In this document: one piece after another, positions 1-6,610 of the stretch
How positions within the stretch are numbered: position 1 is the stretch's first letter
Layout: the number at the start of each line of letters is the position of its first letter
Source of the DNA: Eggerthellaceae bacterium
GTDB taxonomy: Bacteria > Actinomycetota > Coriobacteriia > Coriobacteriales > Eggerthellaceae
DNA length: 6,879 nt
Direction of reading: 5' to 3'
Assembly: GCA_017459485.1 (NCBI GenBank)
Contig: JAFUCW010000344.1
Location: 1 to 6,879 of the forward strand
Program-made: the position numbers and the translations under genes
Notes under the pieces: model-generated
The model's input: only the letters and a program-made list of their open reading frames with translations
What the model was told of the DNA's origin: nothing
Databases searched by the model: none

Positions 1-134
1 ACCGCACTGACGAGTCCGACCTGATCGCCGAGGCGGTGGGGCTCGAAGAGCTCAAGCTCAGGAACCTGACGACCGGCAGGGCAAGGGACATCCTGGCCAA
101 GGCCGCCAGGTGGGAAATACCACATGCACAATAA
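1..134 (+). CDS. C-terminal fragment of an unrecognised protein (5' end outside the window)
   Basis: An open frame runs in from the left edge (first full codon at base 3) and stops at TAA 132-134, giving 43 residues. The end is charged and helical-looking: RTDESDLIAEAVGLEELKLR, then a basic stretch with GRARDILAKAARW, finishing IPHAQ. G/C-ending codons and the balanced charge pattern support real coding. I cannot name the family. A DNA-interacting protein or a transposase C-terminus is possible, because the sequence just downstream looks decayed and hairpin-rich, but no catalytic motif lies inside the fragment. No T-rich terminator follows directly. Confidence 0.6.
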   Translation, partial: RTDESDLIAEAVGLEELKLRNLTTGRARDILAKAARWEIPHAQ

Positions 135-229
135 TCACTGAGATCGCGCTGTATTGGCAGTTCAGAAGCCGTTTTCTCTGAAATTTGCTGCGGAAGTCAG
201 GCTATAAACTATTACATGCGCTATCGTGC

Positions 230-269
230 TTCCATTCCTCATCGTTTGCGTCTCAGACGCAGAATGGAA
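230..269. repeat. Bulged hairpin / inverted repeat
   Basis: TTCCATTC (230-237) pairs perfectly with GAATGGAA (262-269). Inside it, TGCGTCT (247-253) and AGACGCA (255-261) form a 15-base palindrome that abuts the right outer arm. The nine bases 238-246 are left as a one-sided bulge. As RNA the inner stem would be TGCGT/ACGCA with a CTCAG loop. There is no T run on either side, so a standard intrinsic terminator is unlikely. It could be part of a mobile-element end or a folded recombination site. Confidence 0.5.
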
Positions 270-360
270 TGCCGCCATTGCAGCAGACGCCCCCTTGCTT
301 GTCCGAGGCACCATAGTAACGAGAGCCGATACTTTTATGCCTTGCGCAACACCATTTCGG

Positions 361-402
361 ATGACAAAAGGACGACATACGGAGACTCCCTTTTGTCGTC
401 CT
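361..402. repeat. Two mutually exclusive hairpins
   Basis: Bases 361-371 pair with 389-399 (11 pairs, one G-T). Bases 369-377 pair with 394-402 (9 perfect pairs). Both share bases 369-371 and 394-399, so only one can form at a time. The layout comes from a GACAAAAGGACGACA element followed by CCTTTTGTCGTCCT. It could be a switchable RNA leader, or simply an overlapping repeat left by rearrangement. No function can be assigned. Confidence 0.45.
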
Positions 403-425
403 CAACGTCATCAGCAGTATGGTGA

Positions 426-692
426 CAGTCGCCGAAAACGAGTGCAGAAAAAGAGGACGCGACAGTAAGCTATAGCTCAGTCAAGGCGGAATGGGACGAA
501 GTGAGCCAGATAGTCAACAAGGTGGCTGATGCTTTGTCACTGTGGGCACAGAAATACGCGGGAGGCGCGCTTTCCGACGCGGATAAGTCGTATTATACGG
601 AAGCAGTGGTTCCTGACGACTGCGGAAGCGCGGGTGTTGGTCTTGAGTTACTCGACTTTATCGAATATCAGGAATCCGCCGCGTTTTGCCCA
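426..692 (+). pseudogene. Startless coding remnant, unrecognised protein
   Basis: From just after the TGA at 423-425 to about base 692, one frame reads like a true acidic, helical protein. It contains YSSVKAEWDEVSQIVNKVAD, LSLWAQKYAGGALSDADKSY and DFIEYQESA. The other frames here are arginine- and histidine-rich. No ATG in this frame has a ribosome binding site. The GTG at 501 falls inside the protein-like stretch and has only weak purines upstream. Near 690 the frame loses its coding character while another frame takes over downstream. I infer a remnant broken by a nonsense change at 423 or by loss of its 5' end, plus an indel near 690. The family is not recognised. It may have been a separate gene, or the N-terminal part of the membrane protein at 760-1431. 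Confidence 0.4.
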
Positions 693-749
693 GCTTCGCA
701 GGGTCAGGAAAGGGGGCGAGAGGTGCCCAAGGCACTTCTTTGTATGGGA
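684..749 (+). other. Possible decayed zinc-ribbon segment
   Basis: Phe-Cys-Pro (684-692) and Cys-Met-Gly (741-749) lie in the same frame, 18 residues apart between cysteines. A PSFAGSG-like reading sits in another frame between them, and EVPK sits in the first frame. Together they recall the FCPxCG ... FCxxCG zinc ribbons often found at the N-terminus of small bacterial membrane proteins. The second cysteine of each pair is missing, and no single frame gives the motif. This is an inference from a mosaic of frames; it may be chance. Confidence 0.22.
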
Positions 750-759
750 GTCGATCGGC

Positions 760-1431
760 ATGGTGCATCAAGAATCCGCAAGCAACAAGTCAGAGCGGGC
801 TATGGGATCCAGCGGCAGCATCGTTTCAGACGGAAACGGCACATACCGCTGGGTGCATGAGCTCAACCTGTTCACTAACCCGACCATACTACTCACTGTG
901 TTGAAAGTGTTCATAGGTATCGTCGTTGGGTTAGGCGCATTCATGCTTGCGCTGCTGGTACCAGACCTTGTCCGAGGCCATGCGGACTCCAACGATGCGA
1001 TAGGTACGCTGCACATGACGGGTCTGCTGGCACTGCTCTTCGTAGCTCTGACTATTGTGGGGTATTTCGCCTACGCGCTCATGCAAGGCGGCACGTACTG
1101 TGTGGTGTTTACGATGGACGAGAGAGGCATCATTCACAAGCAGCTACCCAGGCAGTTCGAGAAAACGCAGGTACTTAACGGATTGAATGTACTCGCTGGC
1201 TTGGCGGCGGGTAACCTTTCGCAGATGGGTATGGGCATCCTCAATGCCACGCACGACACCACGGTAAGTGACTTCGCTAGCGTTCGCTCCGTGAAGGGGT
1301 CGCGTGCGCTGCACGTCATCAAGGTGAACGAGTCACTTTCCAAGAATCAGGTGTATGTGGATCCCGAAGACTACGACTTCGTGTTCGGGTTCATCCGTGA
1401 CCATTGCCCAAACGCAACAGTAAAGGGATAG
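760..1431 (+). CDS. Two-pass membrane protein with soluble C-terminal domain
   Basis: The 223-residue protein has a polar, serine-rich N-terminus (1-35), two hydrophobic membrane segments at about 43-67 (LLTVLKVFIGIVVGLGAFML) and 86-108, and a soluble domain from about 112 to 220. The soluble part looks alpha/beta, with VVFTMDERGIIHKQ, a glycine-rich hydrophobic stretch at 138-160, SRALHVIKVNE and a DPEDYDFVFGFIRDH end. It resembles bacterial PH-like or YcxB-like membrane proteins of unknown function, which often carry an N-terminal zinc ribbon; that match is from memory and tentative. I chose ATG 760 because GGGAG at 746-750 sits nine bases upstream. ATG 802 is the alternative. The frame stays open back to 529, but that part reads as a shadow, and a damaged zinc ribbon may precede the present start. 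The intact protein could therefore be truncated and non-functional. Stop is TAG 1429-1431. Confidence 0.65.
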   Translation: MVHQESASNKSERAMGSSGSIVSDGNGTYRWVHELNLFTNPTILLTVLKVFIGIVVGLGAFMLALLVPDLVRGHADSNDAIGTLHMTGLLALLFVALTIVGYFAYALMQGGTYCVVFTMDERGIIHKQLPRQFEKTQVLNGLNVLAGLAAGNLSQMGMGILNATHDTTVSDFASVRSVKGSRALHVIKVNESLSKNQVYVDPEDYDFVFGFIRDHCPNATVKG

Positions 1432-1535
1432 ATGCTCAACACCTGTCGAACGTCGGATTGCCAAAGACGAACACGCCAAGAGAATCGTATTATAGGCGTA
1501 AGAGCTGCCGTAGGATGAAGCCGATCGGAACGACG

Positions 1536-1549
1536 TGACGCATACGTCA
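1536..1549. promoter_or_regulatory. Short palindrome TGACG-N4-CGTCA
   Basis: TGACG (1536-1540) and CGTCA (1545-1549) are perfect inverted half-sites around CATA. They lie about 50 bases upstream of the TATAAT box before the surface-protein gene. This is the spacing of a dimeric regulator site, in a position suited to an activator. The regulator is unknown and a 10-base match can occur by chance. Confidence 0.25.
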
Positions 1550-1596
1550 AACCCGCAGACGACCTTGGAGATGCGGCTATCACCTTGCAGCAATAC

Positions 1597-1602
1597 TATA
1601 AT
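1597..1602 (+). promoter_or_regulatory. Predicted -10 box (TATAAT) for the surface-protein gene
   Basis: A perfect TATAAT lies 115 bases before the start codon. Seventeen bases upstream (1574-1579, CGGCTA) there is no recognisable -35, so the promoter may need an activator or use a different sigma factor. Transcription would start near 1609. Confidence 0.4.
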
Positions 1603-1613
1603 TCTGGAAAAAC

Positions 1614-1640
1614 ACTAATCGCCACTGCATGGCGATTAGT
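1614..1640. promoter_or_regulatory. Perfect 11-bp inverted repeat, likely operator or leader hairpin
   Basis: ACTAATCGCCA (1614-1624) and TGGCGATTAGT (1630-1640) are exact reverse complements around CTGCA. The repeat begins about five bases after the predicted transcription start of the surface-protein gene. This is where a bound repressor would block RNA polymerase. No T run follows on the plus strand, so it is not an obvious terminator for the gene ending at 1431. On the minus strand it is followed by GTTTTTC, so weak termination of antisense transcription is possible. Confidence 0.5.
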
Positions 1641-1705
1641 AAACAAGAACGAAGAGTTTGTTTCGCGCGGACGCCTGGCGCTATTATGGGAAGAAACGAT
1701 GGCAT

Positions 1706-1712
1706 GAGGAGG
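1706..1712 (+). promoter_or_regulatory. Ribosome binding site GAGGAGG
   Basis: A near-perfect Shine-Dalgarno sequence ends four bases before ATG 1717. It decides that start over the internal ATG at 1741, which would be 28 bases away. Confidence 0.85.
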
Positions 1713-1716
1713 CACT

Positions 1717-4700
1717 ATGGACGCACTCGAAACGAAAGGCATGGGCACTTTCTCGCGGCGCAGCTTCGTCAAGCTTGCGGTGGGAACGCTCGCAGTGCTG
1801 CCTACGGTCGCAAGCGAACTGCTTATCGAGGGCGGACAAGGCACTGCCTATGCTGTCGGGGACGAAGCATCGGGCACCCATCGCCTTGTCGTGGTATCGC
1901 CCACGCAAGTAGGCCTCTACATTGCAGACCAGGCAAGCGATGCCAACACGCCCGTGCCTGGTGCGAAGGTCGTACTCACGTCCCGCTACAACGGCAAGGC
2001 TCTTTCGGCCACGTCCGACGAAGGCGGCATCGTGCTGTTCGACGTAGAAGAACTGTCCGAGCCCGAACGCGAATACGGACGTTGCGTCTTCAACGGCACC
2101 ATCGACATTGCGGCGGATGGCTACCGCGAGTTCCACATGAGCCTGGCCCGCATCCAGGGCGGCCTGGCGCTCTCTGTTCCCACCCGCTCACTCGAGCCCG
2201 GCCTGCCCTACCCAAGCCGCGTGTCGTTTGCCGAATGGGACATGCTCTACATGAAAAACGAATTCGTCAGCGCCTCGGGCAACACCGACAGCCACGAAAT
2301 CCTGGTTGAGATTCGCAACCTTTCCAAACCTTGCACGGTTGCCCTACGCGACCGCGACAGCGAAAAGGTGTACGCAAGCGCGAACCTTACGCCAACTGCA
2401 GGCATTGCCACCGCAAGCATGCCTAAGCCGTACTTGCAGAAAGACACTTCGGACGCTTTGCCCGTTGATGGCAGCTTCTGCATGCAACTCGACGATGGAG
2501 AGACGGTTTACGAGTTCCCTGTGGCGCTTGGCGTGCGAGCCGGCGTAGCCGACACGTTTTCGATTGCGCCCGAAAAGAGCTATGCCCCTGCAAACAACAG
2601 GGTCCCAAGCAGCGGTCAGCTTGTCGTACCTGACTACATTCCTGGAATAGGCGGCCAAAGCCTTACTCCCACGATTCCCATTGGCAACGTCGTGTTCGTC
2701 GTCGACCCATTCGGTTACCTCTACATTGCGTGGTCGACGCCGCGTGTGGGCTACATCAACGACGACTCAACGCCCAACGCAGGCAAATGGGGCAGACATC
2801 CCTACACTTCGGCGTCTCAGCAATTCAATAGCTTTTTCGACAAGAACATGGACAAGGCCCTGAGCATGCGCGACAAGATAGCGCAGGGCTCCAACATCAC
2901 GCAACTTGGGTTCACGCCAAAAATCGAAGCTACGATGAGTCTGCGCTTCCTGGCCATGGCACAGTGGAACTACAAAACAGGCAGCTTTTCGGGTAATGCG
3001 CAATTCCAGGCGCTCGGCCACTTCGGAGCGGGCTTTTGCGAGCAATTCGCTGTTGGTCCCGTCCCGTTCTTCATCGACTTCATGCTTAATGCCGATGCCG
3101 TACTTGAACTTGCCGGCCTGGGCTTTGCCACGCCGGATGGCCTTGATGCAACGAAATACGACTGGGACTACACCAATACGGGCACCTCGTGCACGTTGAA
3201 CCTATCGCTTACGCTTTCCGTAGGTGTTGGCATAAGCGGCTTCCTGTCTGTCGGTGTGCGCGGCACGTTCCTCCTTTCGCTGTTCTCGGGCTATACGGCC
3301 AAGCCAGACTCGCTCTGCAAGCTGCCGCACGAGATAGTCGGATATCGCATAAACATCGCCGTCGAGGTGCATTTGCTGTTCTTCAAGTGGTCGGGCAACA
3401 TAAAAGACTACTACGATCCTCAATGGTGGGATTCGTGGCGCGACCGCGACTGCAAGGACTCCAGCCACCTGTTCGTGTACAACAATTCCGAAGAAAACGA
3501 AGCCCCCGATTTCGACGACTTCAGACTCGCAGACGGCAGCTACTGCTACGAAGCCCCGTACGGGCAGCCGTTGACCTCGCGCAAAAGCATGTGGGAAATT
3601 ATGCTGACCGAGGCCGTACCCGTGACGCAAAGCCAGCTTAGGCTATCAAGCGATGGCAGCATTGCGAATCTGGAAAGCGCAGAGGAGCTGCTTTACGACT
3701 ATGATGCCTCTTCGTCTGTGAAGCCTGATGCGGGCGAAGACTTCATCGAGTACCTCCGCTATGATCGCGACGATCGTTTTACCTTTGCACCCGGGGGCGC
3801 TGGGGGCGCCATGTTTACAGCCAAGGAAGGCAAGGTTGTTGCGCCTCCGGCATCGCAGGATGAGGCAGGTGAGGGCAACGCGCTTGGCGTGAGCAAAGTT
3901 GACCAACAACTAGGTGGCATCTGGCCGAAGTCGGATTACCAGCTTCTGAAAGACATTTATGCCGACCCGCATGTCAAAGTCGTTTTTGCCGAAGACAAGC
4001 TTGGTGCTACCCGGCCGTATATCTTCCGTATCGGCATTTCCGAGATTGGCGGTGAACAGCGACCGATATTGATGTACCACAGAATAACGGATGGCACCAT
4101 TCTTCCTGCCACCGTCGTGGGCTTCAGCACCGGCATCGAGGGTGTCAATCGCTACAACCTATACGATTACGACTTCGATATCATCTTCGAAAACCAGGAG
4201 AACAACTCGCGCTACTGTATATTGCTGATGTCCAATACGGAAGACACATCGCAGCTTGATGGCATGCCCGATACCTACGACAACATAATCTTTACCTACC
4301 TTACCTGCGATGTTGACGTGGCCAGATGGTGGGATGACCTCAACTGGAATGCTTTCAGCTTCAAGGCTTTGAATGAAAGTGCGGCTTCAGGCGGGCGAAA
4401 TATGTTCTTCTGCCCCAAAATTACGCTACTGCGCAGCGCACGCGACTACGACCTTGCCATGTTCTCGTGGCTGCACCGTTACACCGACTCGCCAGACATC
4501 CCTCTCGATTCCCCAGACGCGAAGCTTTCCATTGGCTTAGGCATGTCCGACCGGTTTGGCGTATCGCTGCCGAAGTTCGAAACCGCGCTGGGACCGCTCG
4601 CAGACAACAGCGGCTACGACCTGTGTGCAACACGCGGCGACGACGTACCCGACACGCGCGACTTCTACCTCTATTTCGCTGTGCGGGGCGAAGAGAAGAC

Positions 4701-6180
4701 GACCTGCGCATACGCCATTGCGGAAGTGCCATTCGACACCTCGCCCATGCGCGTGCGCGAGGCAACGCAGATGAGCGTCGAGGAGCACGACGGCATGCTG
4801 GTTCCTTGGACAGGGAAAGCAGGCCACACGGGCTATCTAACCTCTTACGACGGGAAGCTTGCGCAGGCTGTGTTCAATCGCGAGGCGGGGCGGCTTGAGT
4901 TCACGCAACTTGCCGACTTCGATTTCAACGCGAAGTCCTTCTGCACCGACAGCGAAGGCGAGTTCATCTATTGGTCCGTTGGCCGCAACGGTGTCGGCGA
5001 AGTCGAGTACGATGCGCAGGGCAATGCAAAGCCCGTTCAGGTAACGGACAACCGCATCATGGCAACGAAACTCTACAAGGGCACGTTCTGCGACCCGTAT
5101 GTTCTCAGCAACATGAGCCATCCGGTTGACCAGATGTGCACCTTTGCCCACGGTTATTCGACGATGGCCCTGCTAACCACCACAATAGACGACTTCGCAA
5201 ACAGCCTGGCATCCCTGTGGTATACAGAGGTTCCTGTATGCGTTTGTCCGACGATGCTTGCTTCGACGCTTGTGACGCCACTTGTGCCTGCGGGCGAAAG
5301 CGCGGAGTTCCTTGTCACCATTCGAAACGACGGCAACGTCCACATCACTGGCGCAACCTTAGCGCTCATCGGTGACGACGGGCAGGAAGTGTCCACGGCG
5401 AGCTTGGAGTTCTCGAAAGACACCATGCAGGCTTCGGTGTACAACCCGCCGGCAGAGACGGCCACAGGAAAGGTAATGACTATCGGCCCCAGGTACGCCG
5501 GCGGCTACTCGCTTGGCAAGCCCCGACCTGCCGAAGCGGAAGAGGCATCGCAGGAAGAAAAGCTGCAACCCTTAACGCTGTTCAGCGTAGAAAAGGCCTA
5601 CGCGGATGAAATTGACGGTTTGCTCAACGTAGACGCAACCTACGAACTTGCACCTGGAAAGACGGCCGTGTATTCGGCGAAGCTTCCGGTACCTTCAGAC
5701 TGGTCGGGCAGCTATCAGGTTTCTCTTAAAATCAAGAACGTGAACTATGTGGGGACCGCGAATCTCGAACAACATTTATTGTTAGGCAACGCAGGGTCCA
5801 GCCCCCTGATATCCAGTTTTGCAGAAGAGCTGTCCAGCCTGCAGGTGAGCAACGAGATTGGCGCCAACCTCGACGCGCATCAAGATGCACCGGTTGCCGT
5901 GCGCCGCAAGGATAGTGATGAAAACGGGGGACTCGACCCTGAGAACAGCACCGATTCCTCAGGCGGCAACAGCTCACAGTCGAGTACCAACAGCTCTCAA
6001 CGACAAAACGCCGTCGGCAGCAGTGGCGTCAGCGGCAGCGACGCCAAAAAGCTTGCGGCAACAGGCGACGACCTGCACTTCGGCCCGCTTGGCATAGCCG
6101 TGGGCGCGGCAGCAGCAGGTCTTGCTGCGTATTCGGCACGTCGGCAGGCGCTTGAGGACAACGACCCAGACAGTCCGTGA
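1717..6180 (+). CDS. Large Tat-exported, sortase-anchored beta-rich surface protein
   Basis: The 1487-residue protein starts with a Tat signal: SRRSFVK at 13-19, a hydrophobic core at 20-37 and a likely AYA cleavage at 44-46. Residues about 79-150 resemble a carboxypeptidase-regulatory or Ig-like beta-sandwich (PGAKVVLTSR, DEGGIVLFDVEEL). Residues about 395-565 are strikingly amphipathic and glycine-rich (LSLTLSVGVGISGFLSVGVR). About 745-1160 has repeated strand-turn units that could be a propeller. About 1188-1355 looks like one or two CARDB/Ig-type domains (PAGESAEFLVTIRNDGN). A Ser/Asn/Gly-rich wall spacer (about 1405-1442) leads to LAATG at 1446-1450, a membrane segment at 1457-1474, Arg-Arg at 1475-1476 and an acidic 11-residue tail. 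LAxTG is the motif of class E sortases. The protein is expected to be exported folded and anchored to peptidoglycan. No enzyme active site is recognised; adhesion or glycan binding is a guess. A palindrome at 1614-1640 may control it. No sortase gene is in the window. Confidence 0.9.
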   Translation: MDALETKGMGTFSRRSFVKLAVGTLAVLPTVASELLIEGGQGTAYAVGDEASGTHRLVVVSPTQVGLYIADQASDANTPVPGAKVVLTSRYNGKALSATSDEGGIVLFDVEELSEPEREYGRCVFNGTIDIAADGYREFHMSLARIQGGLALSVPTRSLEPGLPYPSRVSFAEWDMLYMKNEFVSASGNTDSHEILVEIRNLSKPCTVALRDRDSEKVYASANLTPTAGIATASMPKPYLQKDTSDALPVDGSFCMQLDDGETVYEFPVALGVRAGVADTFSIAPEKSYAPANNRVPSSGQLVVPDYIPGIGGQSLTPTIPIGNVVFVVDPFGYLYIAWSTPRVGYINDDSTPNAGKWGRHPYTSASQQFNSFFDKNMDKALSMRDKIAQGSNITQLGFTPKIEATMSLRFLAMAQWNYKTGSFSGNAQFQALGHFGAGFCEQFAVGPVPFFIDFMLNADAVLELAGLGFATPDGLDATKYDWDYTNTGTSCTLNLSLTLSVGVGISGFLSVGVRGTFLLSLFSGYTAKPDSLCKLPHEIVGYRINIAVEVHLLFFKWSGNIKDYYDPQWWDSWRDRDCKDSSHLFVYNNSEENEAPDFDDFRLADGSYCYEAPYGQPLTSRKSMWEIMLTEAVPVTQSQLRLSSDGSIANLESAEELLYDYDASSSVKPDAGEDFIEYLRYDRDDRFTFAPGGAGGAMFTAKEGKVVAPPASQDEAGEGNALGVSKVDQQLGGIWPKSDYQLLKDIYADPHVKVVFAEDKLGATRPYIFRIGISEIGGEQRPILMYHRITDGTILPATVVGFSTGIEGVNRYNLYDYDFDIIFENQENNSRYCILLMSNTEDTSQLDGMPDTYDNIIFTYLTCDVDVARWWDDLNWNAFSFKALNESAASGGRNMFFCPKITLLRSARDYDLAMFSWLHRYTDSPDIPLDSPDAKLSIGLGMSDRFGVSLPKFETALGPLADNSGYDLCATRGDDVPDTRDFYLYFAVRGEEKTTCAYAIAEVPFDTSPMRVREATQMSVEEHDGMLVPWTGKAGHTGYLTSYDGKLAQAVFNREAGRLEFTQLADFDFNAKSFCTDSEGEFIYWSVGRNGVGEVEYDAQGNAKPVQVTDNRIMATKLYKGTFCDPYVLSNMSHPVDQMCTFAHGYSTMALLTTTIDDFANSLASLWYTEVPVCVCPTMLASTLVTPLVPAGESAEFLVTIRNDGNVHITGATLALIGDDGQEVSTASLEFSKDTMQASVYNPPAETATGKVMTIGPRYAGGYSLGKPRPAEAEEASQEEKLQPLTLFSVEKAYADEIDGLLNVDATYELAPGKTAVYSAKLPVPSDWSGSYQVSLKIKNVNYVGTANLEQHLLLGNAGSSPLISSFAEELSSLQVSNEIGANLDAHQDAPVAVRRKDSDENGGLDPENSTDSSGGNSSQSSTNSSQRQNAVGSSGVSGSDAKKLAATGDDLHFGPLGIAVGAAAAGLAAYSARRQALEDNDPDSP

Positions 6181-6293
6181 TTTCAAGACTGTTAGCTTCC
6201 TGCTCGAGTCGCTGCGCTTACGCGACCTCAGGGTCTACCCATCCGCTAGCGACGGGAACGTGTCGAACTAGTGCGATCGTTGCTGCCTTGGAC
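6181..6293. terminator. Convergent intergenic gap with an imperfect hairpin
   Basis: The surface-protein gene and the minus-strand peptide gene end toward each other across 113 bases. Bases 6244-6253 pair with 6262-6273, giving ten pairs with one G-T and a two-base bulge (AA, 6266-6267) around an eight-base loop. A second weak stem is GTCGC 6208-6212 with GCGAC 6222-6226. Neither is followed by a T run on either strand, so intrinsic termination is doubtful and factor-dependent termination is equally possible. Confidence 0.25.
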
Positions 6294-6497
6294 CTACACC
6301 CAGGTGTCGCAATTCTTGTGGTAGCAAACTTGGTTGCAATCTTTGGGGCACCATCCATTGCCGCCACCCGATACTGCGCTTAGTTCTTCGTCTGAAAGCT
6401 CGTAGCCTTCCTCCTTGGCCAGCGCCAGGATCTCTTCGGGAGTCTTGGCGTTTACGGCCTTGGCCTTCTGCTCGTCTGTCAAGTCTTCGAAGTTCAT
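6294..6497 (-). CDS. Nif11-like leader RiPP precursor peptide with four-cysteine core
   Basis: The 67-residue peptide has a helical acidic leader at 1-43 (LTDEQKAKAVNAKTPEEILA, then AKEEGYELSDEELSAVSGG). This is typical of the Nif11-derived leader family, ending in a double-glycine-type site (GGG, 44-46). Cleavage there would release a core of about 21 residues, NGWCPKDCNQVCYHKNC followed by DTWV, with cysteines at 50, 54, 58 and 63. Leaders of this type guide modifying enzymes and are removed by a peptidase-ABC transporter. The core has a single Thr and no Ser, so multi-ring lanthipeptide chemistry is unlikely. Radical-SAM thioethers, disulfides or metal binding fit better. ATG 6497 is chosen because GAGGAGG sits five bases upstream; an in-frame extension to 6578 lacks such a site. 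No maturation gene is in the window. The mature structure and activity are unknown. Confidence 0.87.
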   Translation of the reverse strand: MNFEDLTDEQKAKAVNAKTPEEILALAKEEGYELSDEELSAVSGGGNGWCPKDCNQVCYHKNCDTWV

Positions 6498-6502
6498 ACG
6501 AA

Positions 6503-6509
6503 CCTCCTC
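6503..6509 (-). promoter_or_regulatory. Ribosome binding site GAGGAGG of the RiPP precursor
   Basis: Read on the minus strand, GAGGAGG is followed by TTCGT and then ATG at 6497. It fixes the short start, giving the 67-residue product, over the upstream in-frame ATG at 6578. Confidence 0.85.
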
Positions 6510-6543
6510 GTGCCGTGGCACCCTCGACCCCGCCGGGCCGGCG
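6510..6543 (-). promoter_or_regulatory. Palindrome and GC hairpin in the precursor's 5' leader
   Basis: GTGCC-GT-GGCAC (6510-6521) is a 12-base inverted repeat touching the ribosome binding site. CGCCG-GGC-CGGCG (6531-6543) is a second, very GC-rich hairpin just upstream on the minus strand. Both would lie in the mRNA leader of the peptide gene and could limit ribosome access or serve as an operator. On the plus strand the GC hairpin is followed after three bases by TTTT (6547-6550), so a plus-strand terminator is an alternative reading. Confidence 0.35.
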
Positions 6544-6610
6544 CCGTTTTCACTTCTGCATATTCTACGCTCCGACAACGCTCTCCGTCTTGTTTGTTAC
6601 GAGACGCCCG

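Larger units (their letters stand above)
135..425. other. Gene-free, hairpin-rich spacer
   Basis: No convincing gene is seen here. The open frames are arginine-, histidine- and serine-rich and lack a ribosome binding site. The stretch looks less G/C-rich than its neighbours and contains two inverted-repeat structures (230-269 and 361-402), listed separately. A TATAAA box occurs at 203-208 without a matching -35. It may be the end of a mobile element or a decayed gene, but no terminal repeat pair could be matched inside the window. Confidence 0.5.

Noticed and set aside
226..468. 80-residue open frame in the left spacer
   Set aside because: No ribosome binding site, mixed composition and no family resemblance. 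It overlaps the two hairpins.
1629..2309. 226-residue arginine/histidine-rich open frame overlapping the surface-protein gene
   Set aside because: There is no ribosome binding site, its start lies inside the palindrome loop, and its composition is that of an out-of-frame shadow of the 1717-6180 gene.
3189..3641. 150-residue plus-strand and 142-residue minus-strand open frames
   Set aside because: Both lie wholly inside the 1717-6180 gene, are Arg/His/Ala-rich and have no ribosome binding site.
6294..6497. Classification of the precursor as a multi-ring lanthipeptide
   Set aside because: The core after GGG has only one Thr and no Ser, so several lanthionine rings cannot form.
6498..6578. Longer form of the RiPP precursor starting at 6578 (94 residues)
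   Set aside because: The extra 27 residues are Arg/Pro/Gly-rich with no Nif11 similarity. The strong GAGGAGG sits five bases before the internal ATG at 6497.
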